This document shows, piece after piece, positions 51,532 to 58,700 of a DNA stretch of 64,000 nt. This DNA comes from Mycobacterium kansasii ATCC 12478 (GTDB lineage Bacteria > Actinomycetota > Actinomycetes > Mycobacteriales > Mycobacteriaceae). Made by a program: the position numbers and the translations under genes. Position 1 is the first letter of the stretch. Each line of letters starts with the position of its first letter. The stretch is taken from positions 2,356,001-2,420,000 of the forward strand of contig NC_022663.1 of the NCBI RefSeq assembly GCF_000157895.3, written 5' to 3'. Under the pieces are notes generated by a model. It saw only the letters and a list, made by a program, of their open reading frames with translations, ran no database searches and was not told the origin of the DNA.

Positions 51532-52152
51532 CTACTTCAGTCTGACCCTTGCACCGTTCGAGAATGCGGAATCGTGCAATTCAATTGTGGCGATCGTCGT
51601 CCCTGCAGGAACGTCGAACGGAACCTTCACGTTGAGGTCAAACCCAGGATTGAGGTTGACCACCATCGAATCCTTTGCAATTGCCATCGGGTCAGCCGCG
51701 AATTCTCGCCCGGCGGTGTCAAAGAGCTTTTGATTCGATGAGAAATAGTCTTGCGGCTGGTCACCTGTGTTTTTCACAGTCATCGCGACAATCACGAACT
51801 CGCCGCGCGCTTGCGTTGTGCCCACCGAGGATGCCCTCGTCACGCCAGTGACGGTGAACGCGAATTTCCCGTCACGAACTTCTTGACCGATGCCGGGCAT
51901 TGCCGCAGACGGCGCAGACGCCGCAGCCCGTTCGCTTGATCGTTGCTCACTACTCGAGTGCACCGCTGAGCCGATAACCCCGAGGAATGCAAAGCAACCG
52001 CCAAAGAACAGCACAAAAACGCCGAGCAGGACCCACGGCCAAACTTTCCGCTTCTTGCGCGGCGGCTGGTAGTAGCCGGGCGGCGGGCCATAGTAGCCGC
52101 CAGGCGGCGTCGGTGGGAACGGCGGCTGACTCGGGGGTTGGTTTTCCGGCAT
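51532..52152 (-). CDS. DUF4352 membrane-anchored protein
   Basis: The 206-residue product has a Pro/Gly/Tyr-rich N-terminus (FPPTPPGGYYGPPPGYYQPP), basic KKRK, one transmembrane helix (about residues 38-62, VWPWVLLGVFVLFFGGCFAF) and an extracytoplasmic Ig-like DUF4352 domain (GKFAFTVTGVTRASSVG, EFVIVAMTVKNTGDQPQDYF). Such proteins are frequent in mycobacteriophages and prophages. It is convergent with the integrase pseudogene and the only intact original gene of the small element. Confidence 0.8.
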   Translation of the reverse strand: MPENQPPSQPPFPPTPPGGYYGPPPGYYQPPRKKRKVWPWVLLGVFVLFFGGCFAFLGVIGSAVHSSSEQRSSERAAASAPSAAMPGIGQEVRDGKFAFTVTGVTRASSVGTTQARGEFVIVAMTVKNTGDQPQDYFSSNQKLFDTAGREFAADPMAIAKDSMVVNLNPGFDLNVKVPFDVPAGTTIATIELHDSAFSNGARVRLK

Positions 52153-52335
52153 CCTGACTCCTCCTCAGCACCCGCTGAGCAAATCGGTGCTTCTAGGTCA
52201 CTTTCCTCAAAAGCTCCACGGCGACAAGTTTGCCATGGTTGTGCTTGGAGAAACCTCGCCGGGCTACATCAGTCGCGCGGACGCCGGGGTGACGCCGGGG
52301 CGGGGCTGAAAATACCGCCTGTGAAGTGTGGCTTT

Positions 52336-52387
52336 AGGTGGTCCGCTAGGAAGCTATCAATTTCGCGGACCACCTCCTTTCCTGTGT
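52336..52387. repeat. attR-like 38-bp repeat with an 11-bp inverted arm
   Basis: The 38-bp repeat (52350-52387) is identical to 38536-38573. Immediately inside the element, AGGTGGTCCGC (52336-52346) is the exact inverse of GCGGACCACCT within the repeat (52365-52375), 18 bases apart. The arms could be core-type integrase sites. As RNA on the minus strand they would form a hairpin hiding the GGAGGTGG Shine-Dalgarno-like sequence. No equivalent arm exists beside the left repeat, as expected if it belongs to the element side of attR. Confidence 0.7.
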
Positions 52388-52437
52388 ACGGCTGACCGTA
52401 CCCGCACTTCGAGCTGCCGACAACAGAATTGGCGCCT

Positions 52438-53352
52438 TCAGCGGTCGCTGACGATGGCCGCATCGACCAATTCGGCGAATGCGGCGGCGATCGGGGCGGG
52501 GGGTAGTCGCCGGCCGTTGAGGGTGTGCACCCGAGCCGCCAGGGTCATGCTTGATACCAGCCAAACCCCTTGAGCGGCAACCAGATCGGATACTCGTAAG
52601 GCCCGGTAGTCGCAGTCGTAGCCGTTGGCCCGGGCCACGTGGAAGAGAGCTTGTTGGGTGGTGCCGCGCAGGATCGGATACCACGGCGGCGGCGTGAGCA
52701 GGCACGGTTTACCGCTGGCCATGCCGTCATCGTCGGTAGCGATGATCACCGTGGAGCGGGGCCCTTCGAGGATGTAGCCGTCGGTGCTGACGAAGATGAC
52801 GTCGCCGGCGCCCTGCCGGGCGGCGTGCCGCAGGGCGGCCATGTTGACCGCGTAGGACAGCGTCTTGGCGCCGGCCATGAGCCAGGGCATTGTGTCGGCG
52901 CCGGCGGCCGGCAGTCCGCGGTCCAGGGTGATCGCCGCGACGCCGGAACGCCGAACCTCGGCGACCCGCTCTGGTACCGGGTTGACCATCACGTAGGCCG
53001 TGGGAGCGGCGGGCGCACCTGCCGCTTGCGGGGGACCGCTCTCCCGGCCGCGGCTGTAGATCAGCCGCATCGCACCCTCGTCGCCGGTGCCGGCAACCCA
53101 CCGCTGCGTCGCCAGGTCGATGGCGTGCCGCCAACCGGCGAGGTCCGGTTCGGGCAGATCCATCAGTCGGGCCGAATGGGTCAGCCGGTGCAGGTGCGGC
53201 TCTACCAGACATGCCGCGCCGTCGCGCACCAGCAATGTCTCGAAGACCCCATCGCCCCGGACCGCGGCGAGGTCATCGGCCCGCAACAACGGCGTCTCCG
53301 GCTCGAGGATTTCACCGTCGAGCGTGACGACAACGCCCGTCTGCCCAGCCAT
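52438..53352 (-). CDS. pabC: Class IV aminotransferase / aminodeoxychorismate lyase (Rv0812 ortholog)
   Basis: The 304-residue PLP enzyme begins MAGQTGVVVTLDGEILEPET, has VRGDGVFETLLVRDG, a candidate Schiff-base lysine in GAKTLSYAVNMA, and EGPRSTVIIATD late in the chain. PabC releases pyruvate from aminodeoxychorismate to give p-aminobenzoate for folate; D-amino-acid and branched-chain transaminases share the fold. The Mtb protein starts about 15 residues later (VVVTLDGE), so the start is uncertain. In M. tuberculosis the gene lies next to the convergent Rv0813c; here the island separates them. Confidence 0.85.
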   Translation of the reverse strand: MAGQTGVVVTLDGEILEPETPLLRADDLAAVRGDGVFETLLVRDGAACLVEPHLHRLTHSARLMDLPEPDLAGWRHAIDLATQRWVAGTGDEGAMRLIYSRGRESGPPQAAGAPAAPTAYVMVNPVPERVAEVRRSGVAAITLDRGLPAAGADTMPWLMAGAKTLSYAVNMAALRHAARQGAGDVIFVSTDGYILEGPRSTVIIATDDDGMASGKPCLLTPPPWYPILRGTTQQALFHVARANGYDCDYRALRVSDLVAAQGVWLVSSMTLAARVHTLNGRRLPPAPIAAAFAELVDAAIVSDR

Positions 53353-53370
53353 CCCCAGGAGCCTAATGGC

Positions 53371-53630
53371 CTCGTGGCGATCGCAAGCGCGGCAGTGCCG
53401 CGCGCAGCGGGTCGCCACCAGGCGTCACCGCCGATCGCAAGCGCGGCACTGCCGCGCGCAGCGGGTCGCCACCAGGCGTCACCGCCGATCGCAAGCGCGG
53501 CAGTGCCGCGCGCAGCGGGTCGCCACCAGGCGTCACCGCCGATCGCAAGCGCGGCAGTGCCGCGCGCAGCGGGTCGCCACCAGGCGTCACCGCCGATCGC
53601 AAGCGCGGCAGTGCCGCGCGCAGCGGGTTC
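53371..53630. repeat. 54-bp tandem array, about 4.6 units
   Basis: Units begin at 53379, 53433, 53487, 53541 and 53595 (exactly 54 bases apart). Each reads GATCGCAAGCGCGGCAGTGC, then CGCGCGCAGCGGGTCGCCAC and CAGGCGTCACCGCC; the fifth is partial. Units are nearly identical (one G/C difference in unit 2). The array fills the divergent gap between pabC and ygfZ. A related copy lies inverted inside dusB. Inverted, the unit shares CGGTGACG and a GGCRACCCGCTGC-like core with the MIRU-like array near glnR. Confidence 0.9.
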
Positions 53631-53683
53631 AAGCCCGCTCGGTTCGGGGAGTTCGCTGCATCGCGTTTCCGTAGAGTCGACAT

Positions 53684-54775
53684 GTGACCGCAGTTCCAGC
53701 CCCGGATCCAGGACCCGACGCCGGCGCGATCTGGCATTACGGTGATCCGTTGGGCGAACAGCGCGCGGCCGAAACCGAGAGCGTATTCGTCGACCGCTCC
53801 CACCGGGCCGTCATCACCTTGACCGGCAAGGACCGGCAGACCTGGCTGCATAGCATTTCCACGCAGCACGTCAGTGATCTGCCCGAAGGTGCCAGCACCG
53901 AGAATCTCAGCCTGGACGGGCAAGGCCGGGTAGAAGACCACTGGATCCAAACCGAGCTGGCTGACACCACCTACCTCGACACCGAGCCGTGGCGCGGCGA
54001 ACCGCTGTTGAGTTATCTGCGAAAGATGGTGTTCTGGGCCGCCGTCACCCCTGAGGCCGCCGATCTGGCGGTGCTGTCGCTGCTGGGCCCGCGGCTGGCC
54101 GATCGAGCGGTGCTGGACGTGGTGGGCCTGGATGCATTGCCTTCCGAAATGGCCGCGGTCCCGCTCGCCGGCGGCGGATTCGTGCGCCGGATGCCGGCTC
54201 CCGCCGGCCAGATCGAACTGGACCTGCTTGTGCCGCGCGAAGACTGCGCCGACTGGCAGCACCGCTTGACGCAAGCGGGTGTCCGACCGGCCGGGGTGTG
54301 GACCTACGAAGCGCACCGCGTGGCGGCCAGACGCCCCCGGCTGGGCGTCGACACCGACGAACGAACGATTCCCCACGAAGTGGGCTGGATCGGCGGGCCC
54401 GGGCTCGGGGCCGTACACCTGGACAAAGGCTGCTACCGCGGACAAGAAACCGTCGCGCGGGTGCACAACCTAGGCAAACCGCCGCGGATGCTGGTGCTGT
54501 TGCATCTGGACGGCTCGGGGGATCGGCCGTCGACCGGTGATGCGGTGATGGCGGGCGGTCGCGCTGTCGGACGCGTCGGAACGGTGGTCGAGCACGTGGA
54601 CCTCGGCCCCGTCGCTTTGGCTCTGGTCAAGCGTGGGCTGCCGGCCGACACCGAGCTCATGACCGGCCCAGATGCCGACATCGCCGCGGTGATTGACGCC
54701 GAGTCCGTGCCGCCTGCCGACGAAGTTGGCGCTGGGCGGCTGGCCGTCGAACGATTACGACGCGGTGTCCAGTGA
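53684..54775 (+). CDS. ygfZ: YgfZ/GcvT-like folate-binding protein (Rv0811c ortholog)
   Basis: The 363-residue protein has the YgfZ signature KGCYRGQETVARVHNLG (about residues 248-264), with the conserved cysteine, in a GcvT-type aminomethyltransferase fold (LTGKDRQTWLHSISTQHV early). YgfZ proteins use tetrahydrofolate and assist maintenance of certain Fe-S enzymes. The GTG at 53684 begins just after the tandem array. Proximity to the PABA/folate gene pabC fits a folate link. Confidence 0.88.
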   Translation: MTAVPAPDPGPDAGAIWHYGDPLGEQRAAETESVFVDRSHRAVITLTGKDRQTWLHSISTQHVSDLPEGASTENLSLDGQGRVEDHWIQTELADTTYLDTEPWRGEPLLSYLRKMVFWAAVTPEAADLAVLSLLGPRLADRAVLDVVGLDALPSEMAAVPLAGGGFVRRMPAPAGQIELDLLVPREDCADWQHRLTQAGVRPAGVWTYEAHRVAARRPRLGVDTDERTIPHEVGWIGGPGLGAVHLDKGCYRGQETVARVHNLGKPPRMLVLLHLDGSGDRPSTGDAVMAGGRAVGRVGTVVEHVDLGPVALALVKRGLPADTELMTGPDADIAAVIDAESVPPADEVGAGRLAVERLRRGVQ

Positions 54776-54882
54776 AACCTGTGACGTCCGCCATGCTGCC
54801 GGCACTTGGGTGCCAGGGCGTGCCCACGCTCACGCACGGGCACGGTAAGCTGTCGGCAGGACAATAACGACACTAAGAGATC

Positions 54883-54908
54883 GGAGCCGCCTACTCGTAG
54901 GCCGCTCC
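54883..54908 (+). promoter_or_regulatory. Stem-loop in the leader of the DUF3073 gene
   Basis: GGAGC-C-GCCTA, loop CTCG, TAGGC-C-GCTCC forms a 10-pair stem with one internal C/C mismatch, 24 bases before the ATG at 54933. TAAGCT at 54846-54851 is a possible -10 box, which would place the hairpin in the 5' untranslated region. A role in attenuation or message stability is inferred. Confidence 0.5.
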
Positions 54909-54932
54909 GTTATTTCGCGAGGGGGTCCCCCC

Positions 54933-55115
54933 ATGGGCCGCGGCCGGGCTAAGGCAAAGCAGACCAAGGTTGCTCGAGAACTCAAATACAGCTCCCCGCA
55001 GACCGACTTCCAGCGGCTTCAGCGCGAGCTGTCGGGAGCAAGTGCCGATGCATCTGACCAGGTAGACGACGACGTCGACGACTCGTGGGCCGACGAGGAC
55101 AGCTGGCGCCGCTAG
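54933..55115 (+). CDS. DUF3073 small acidic-tailed protein (Rv0810c ortholog)
   Basis: The 60-residue protein MGRGRAKAKQTKVARELKYS has a basic N-terminus and a very acidic C-terminus (DQVDDDVDDSWADEDSWRR), as in the conserved actinobacterial family DUF3073. Function is unknown; the charge split suggests a nucleic-acid or ribosome partner. GAGGGGG precedes the start. Confidence 0.9.
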   Translation: MGRGRAKAKQTKVARELKYSSPQTDFQRLQRELSGASADASDQVDDDVDDSWADEDSWRR

Positions 55116-55536
55116 AAGGGCACCCACGCCCCCGTTTCCCCCCATTCTGCGGCCGTGCGGGCCGTCGGGCTGGTTTCACAAATACGCGTATGAATACCCG
55201 GCGAAAGAGCCAAGTTTACCGGTGAGCCATCGGTGGGGGGCGATCCACCTCTACCGGAGGTGCGAGTGGACCTATGACCTGGTGGACCGGGGTGCGGGTG
55301 GTGTTGCATTCGGTCCCTCCCGCAAGGACGTTGTCCGTTTATTGTCGCTATGCCAAGCGACGCCGATAAGAATCGGCTCAATCATCCTGAGCAGCACGCG
55401 GGCATAAACAGATATCGCCGTTTGCAGCCCGGTCGATCCGCACTCTTGCGACGAAATGGGGGACTCCGGGTGAGTATCTGCTGTCATACTCGGGACGTCT
55501 GATTCCGGCGTGGTGGCCGTCGAACGGAGGCGTGCG
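55116..55536. other. Intergenic region upstream of the second PE_PGRS gene
   Basis: I see no gene or RNA gene. The last 40 bases hold the PE_PGRS promoter and GGAGG ribosome-binding site; CATACT at about 55489 is a candidate -10 box. Confidence 0.45.
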
Positions 55537-57357
55537 ATGTCGTTTGTGGTGGCCCAACCGGTGTGGATGGTAGAGGCAGCGGCGGTCTTGGCCCGGGTGG
55601 GATCGGCGGTTGATGCTGCGGATGCGGCCGTGGCGAGGGCGACCACGACGGTGGCGCCAGCTGCTGCCGACGAGGTGTCGGTGGCCGTGGCCGCGTTGTT
55701 TGCCAGCCACGGGCAGGCTTACCAGGTGCTCAGCGTCCGGGCTGCGGCCTTTGAACAGCAATTTGTGCGGGCGCTGGTGGCCGCAGCAAACGCATATGGC
55801 GGTGCCGAAGCGGTCAATGTGCAGCAGCTGGTGCTCGATGCGATCAACGCCCCGGCGCGCGCGTTGGTGGGGCGTCCGCTCATTGGTGATGGGACGCCGG
55901 GCGCGCCGGGTCAACCCGGTGGGCCCGGGGGCTTGCTATACGGCAACGGCGGCAATGGGGGTGCCAGCACGACCGCGGGCGTCGCCGGTGGTGCTGGTGG
56001 AGCCGCGGGATTGATCGGCAATGGAGGCGCTGGGGGTGCCGGTGGGGCCGGTGCAGCCGGTGGCGCCGGCGGTGCGGGAGGCTGGCTGTACGGCAATGGC
56101 GGTGTCGGTGGGTCCGGCGGGGCCGCGGCCGTAGCGGGGGGCATGGGTGGCAGCGGCGGGGCCGGCGGTGATGCCGGGTTGTTCGGCGTCGGCGGAGCCG
56201 GCGGGCGTGGCGGAGCCGGGGCACTCGGCGCAGACGGGGTCAATCCCGGCCTCGCCACACCAATCACGCCGGCGGCTCACGGCACCGACGCCGGCGCCCA
56301 TGCCGGAGGTGGGCCCGGCTCCGACGGCACGGTCAGCGGGCAAGCTGGCGGCGGCGGCGGCAGCGGCGGCACCGACAGCACCGCGCCCGGCGCTAACGGT
56401 GGCGGTGGTGGTGGTGCTGGTGGGGCGGGCGGCCCCGGGGCGCCCGGCGGCAGCGGCGGCGCCGGCGGCACCGGCGACTCCGGCTCCGGCGCTGGTGGTG
56501 GAGGAGGAGGCGGCGGGGGAATCGGCAGCAGCGGCGGTAGCGGCGGTTCGGCCGTCTCCGGTGGCCCCGGTGGCGGTGTCGACGGTGGTGCCGGCGGCCC
56601 GCGCGGTTCCGGCGGCAACGGCGGCGGCGTCGGCGGCGGTGCTGGCGGGCTCGGACAATCCTCCAGCGCGGGTGGTGGTGGCGGCGGTGGCGTCGGTGGT
56701 GCTGGTGGTGCCGGCGCGCCCGGCGGTCACGGCGGCAATGGCGGCAACGGCGACGGCGGCGGCGGTGGCGGCGGCGGTGCTGGCGGCGTAGGCGGTATCG
56801 GCGCGCCGGGTGGCCACGGCGGAAACGGCGGAAACGGCACTGTTGGCGGTACTGGAGGCGGCGGTGGTGCTGGCGGCATCGGTGGTGCCGGAGTGGCCGG
56901 CCATGGCGGTGGCGGCGGCGGGCACGGTGGCGCCGGCGGTCGGGGTGGCCTCTTGTTCGGTGTCGGCGGTGACGGCGGCGCCGGCGGCGGCGGCGCCAAC
57001 GGCGGCAACGGTGCGCATGGCGCCGTCGGCGGTGGCGGCGGCAACGGCGGATCCGGGGTTTCCGGCGGCGCCGGCGGTGACGGCGGGGCAGGCGGCGACG
57101 GCGGCGACGGCGGTGGCGGCGGCAATGGCGGCGCCGGCGGATCCGCTGGCGCGGGCGGACTGTTCGGCCGTTCAGGCAGCCCCGGCACCGGCGGCACCGG
57201 CGGCGCAGGCGGCGCAGGCGGCGCAGGCGGCGCAGGCGGCGCCGGCGGAACAGGCGGCGCGAGCGGGGCAGGCGGACCGGCTGTGCCGGGCGATGCGGGC
57301 GCACCCGGACACAGCGGCGACCCGGGCGCTGCCGGGCTCAGCGGGGCCTCCGGCTAG
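55537..57357 (+). CDS. PE_PGRS family protein
   Basis: The 606-residue protein starts at the ATG at 55537 (MSFVVAQPVWMVEAAAVLAR) behind GGAGG. The PE domain spans about 1-95, followed by a linker with NAPARALVGRPLIGDG and a Gly/Ala-rich PGRS region. Expected to be exported through a type VII system. Proline-rich and arginine-rich ORFs on the other frames are shadows. It separates Rv0810c and purM orthologs, as PE_PGRS genes often insert between core genes. Confidence 0.93.
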   Translation: MSFVVAQPVWMVEAAAVLARVGSAVDAADAAVARATTTVAPAAADEVSVAVAALFASHGQAYQVLSVRAAAFEQQFVRALVAAANAYGGAEAVNVQQLVLDAINAPARALVGRPLIGDGTPGAPGQPGGPGGLLYGNGGNGGASTTAGVAGGAGGAAGLIGNGGAGGAGGAGAAGGAGGAGGWLYGNGGVGGSGGAAAVAGGMGGSGGAGGDAGLFGVGGAGGRGGAGALGADGVNPGLATPITPAAHGTDAGAHAGGGPGSDGTVSGQAGGGGGSGGTDSTAPGANGGGGGGAGGAGGPGAPGGSGGAGGTGDSGSGAGGGGGGGGGIGSSGGSGGSAVSGGPGGGVDGGAGGPRGSGGNGGGVGGGAGGLGQSSSAGGGGGGGVGGAGGAGAPGGHGGNGGNGDGGGGGGGGAGGVGGIGAPGGHGGNGGNGTVGGTGGGGGAGGIGGAGVAGHGGGGGGHGGAGGRGGLLFGVGGDGGAGGGGANGGNGAHGAVGGGGGNGGSGVSGGAGGDGGAGGDGGDGGGGGNGGAGGSAGAGGLFGRSGSPGTGGTGGAGGAGGAGGAGGAGGTGGASGAGGPAVPGDAGAPGHSGDPGAAGLSGASG

Positions 57358-57499
57358 CCCGGTCGCCCGCGCCAAGCGCAGTCGGCGGACCTTTTTCCGC
57401 CGTATGGCAGTGCAACCCGGCGCAATCGCAGAAGGGACTTTCGTGCTGTCCGCGCCGAGCGCGAGGCGGGGATCAGCGCAAACAGAATGGGGCCGGTGT

Positions 57500-58603
57500 C
57501 TAAAACCTAGGATGCCGGCCGACTAATGTCGCACGCGGACCGTCTTTCCCACCTTTGCGCACGGTTCCCAAAACCCAGCAGTTCAGGTGCCGGGCCGTCA
57601 GTATGGCCAACGCCCGGTCGGTGTCTTCGGGACCCACGACGGCGATCATCCCGACGCCCATGTTGAACGTCTTTTCCATCTCTTGCCGTACTACCCGGCC
57701 ACGCTGGGCGATCATGGCGAACACCGGTGCGGGTGTCCATGTGCCTCGGTCTACTTCAGCGACCAGACCGTGTGGAATGACCCGTTCCAGGTTGCCGGCC
57801 AGCCCGCCGCCGGTGACGTGGCAGAACGTGCGGACGTGCGTTTCGGCGGCGAGCGCCAGACAGTCCTTGGCGTAGATCAGGGTGGGCTCCAGCAATTCTT
57901 CGCCCAGAGTCCGACCGAACTCCTCCACGTAACCGGCCAGGCTCATCCGGTCTATCTCCAGCAGGACCGCGCGGGCCAGCGAGTATCCGTTGGAATGCAG
58001 ACCCGACGACCCCATCGCGATGATCACGTCGCCAGGTTTCACACGCTCGGGACCCAGCACATCGTCGGCCTCCACCACGCCGACGCCGGTGGCCGAGATG
58101 TCGTAGTGGTCGGGTTCCATCAAGCCGGGATGTTCAGCGGTCTCGCCACCCAGCAGTGCGCAACCAGCACGCACGCAGCCCTCCGCGATACCGCTGACGA
58201 TCGCGCTCACCCGTTCCGGCACCGTGCGACCGACCGCGATGTAGTCCTGTAGAAAAAGCGGTTCGGCACCGCAGACCACCAGGTCGTCGACCACCATCGC
58301 GACCAGGTCGAGGCCGACGGTGTCGTGTTTGTCCATTGCCTGAGCAACCGCCAGCTTGGTGCCGACCCCGTCGGTGGAGGCGGCCAGCACCGGTTCGCGG
58401 TAGCCGCCGCGCAGCGCGAACAACCCGGCAAAACCGCCCAGACCGCCGCGCACCTCGGGTCTGGTGGCTTTGGTTGCCAGCGGCTTGAACAACTCGACGG
58501 CGCGGTCACCGGCGTCTATGTCCACCCCCGCCGAGACATAGGTGATGCCCTGGATACTCGGGCCTCTGAGGGAGCTTTCTGGACTTTGTGGCGGTTCCGT
58601 CAT
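57500..58603 (-). CDS. purM: Phosphoribosylformylglycinamidine cyclo-ligase PurM
   Basis: The 367-residue AIR synthetase starts MTEPPQSPESSLRGPSIQGI and has ITYVSAGVDIDAGDRAVELF, ASTDGVGTKLAVAQAMDKHD, LLGGETAEHPGLM and VTGGGLAGNLERVIP. It closes FGAM to aminoimidazole ribotide in purine synthesis. It lies downstream of purF on the same strand (97-base gap), and the pair is probably co-transcribed. Confidence 0.96.
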   Translation of the reverse strand: MTEPPQSPESSLRGPSIQGITYVSAGVDIDAGDRAVELFKPLATKATRPEVRGGLGGFAGLFALRGGYREPVLAASTDGVGTKLAVAQAMDKHDTVGLDLVAMVVDDLVVCGAEPLFLQDYIAVGRTVPERVSAIVSGIAEGCVRAGCALLGGETAEHPGLMEPDHYDISATGVGVVEADDVLGPERVKPGDVIIAMGSSGLHSNGYSLARAVLLEIDRMSLAGYVEEFGRTLGEELLEPTLIYAKDCLALAAETHVRTFCHVTGGGLAGNLERVIPHGLVAEVDRGTWTPAPVFAMIAQRGRVVRQEMEKTFNMGVGMIAVVGPEDTDRALAILTARHLNCWVLGTVRKGGKDGPRATLVGRHPRF

Positions 58604-58700
58604 CGCGATAAAGGCTACCGGGCCGCACCCATCACCGGTATCGGCGACCGGCGCTCTCAGGCCGATCGCCTATCGGAATCAACTACCGGGGTTGGCTTGG

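Larger units (their letters stand above)
38536..52387. mobile_element. Small integrative element bounded by 38-bp direct repeats, now swollen by three insertions
   Basis: Identical 38-base direct repeats at 38536-38573 and 52350-52387 enclose a tyrosine integrase pseudogene, a DUF6602 gene and a DUF4352 gene. Removing two 4,566-bp elements and a 1,240-bp IS3 element with their target duplications leaves about 3.4 kb. Integrase inside and identical direct repeats at the edges are the signature of site-specific integration (attL/attR). The element sits in the interval between the Rv0813c and Rv0812 orthologs, just right of the TIR/RyR pair. It resembles a minimal phage satellite or defence-cargo element; that classification is inference. 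Confidence 0.75.

Noticed and set aside
53371..53630. Possible CRISPR array
   Set aside because: There are no unique spacers; the whole 54-base unit repeats, and no cas genes are near. The same holds for 29616-29934 and 30251-30355.
55880..57304. Proline-rich and arginine-rich ORFs opposite the second PE_PGRS gene
   Set aside because: Same reason: shadow frames of a high-GC repeat gene.
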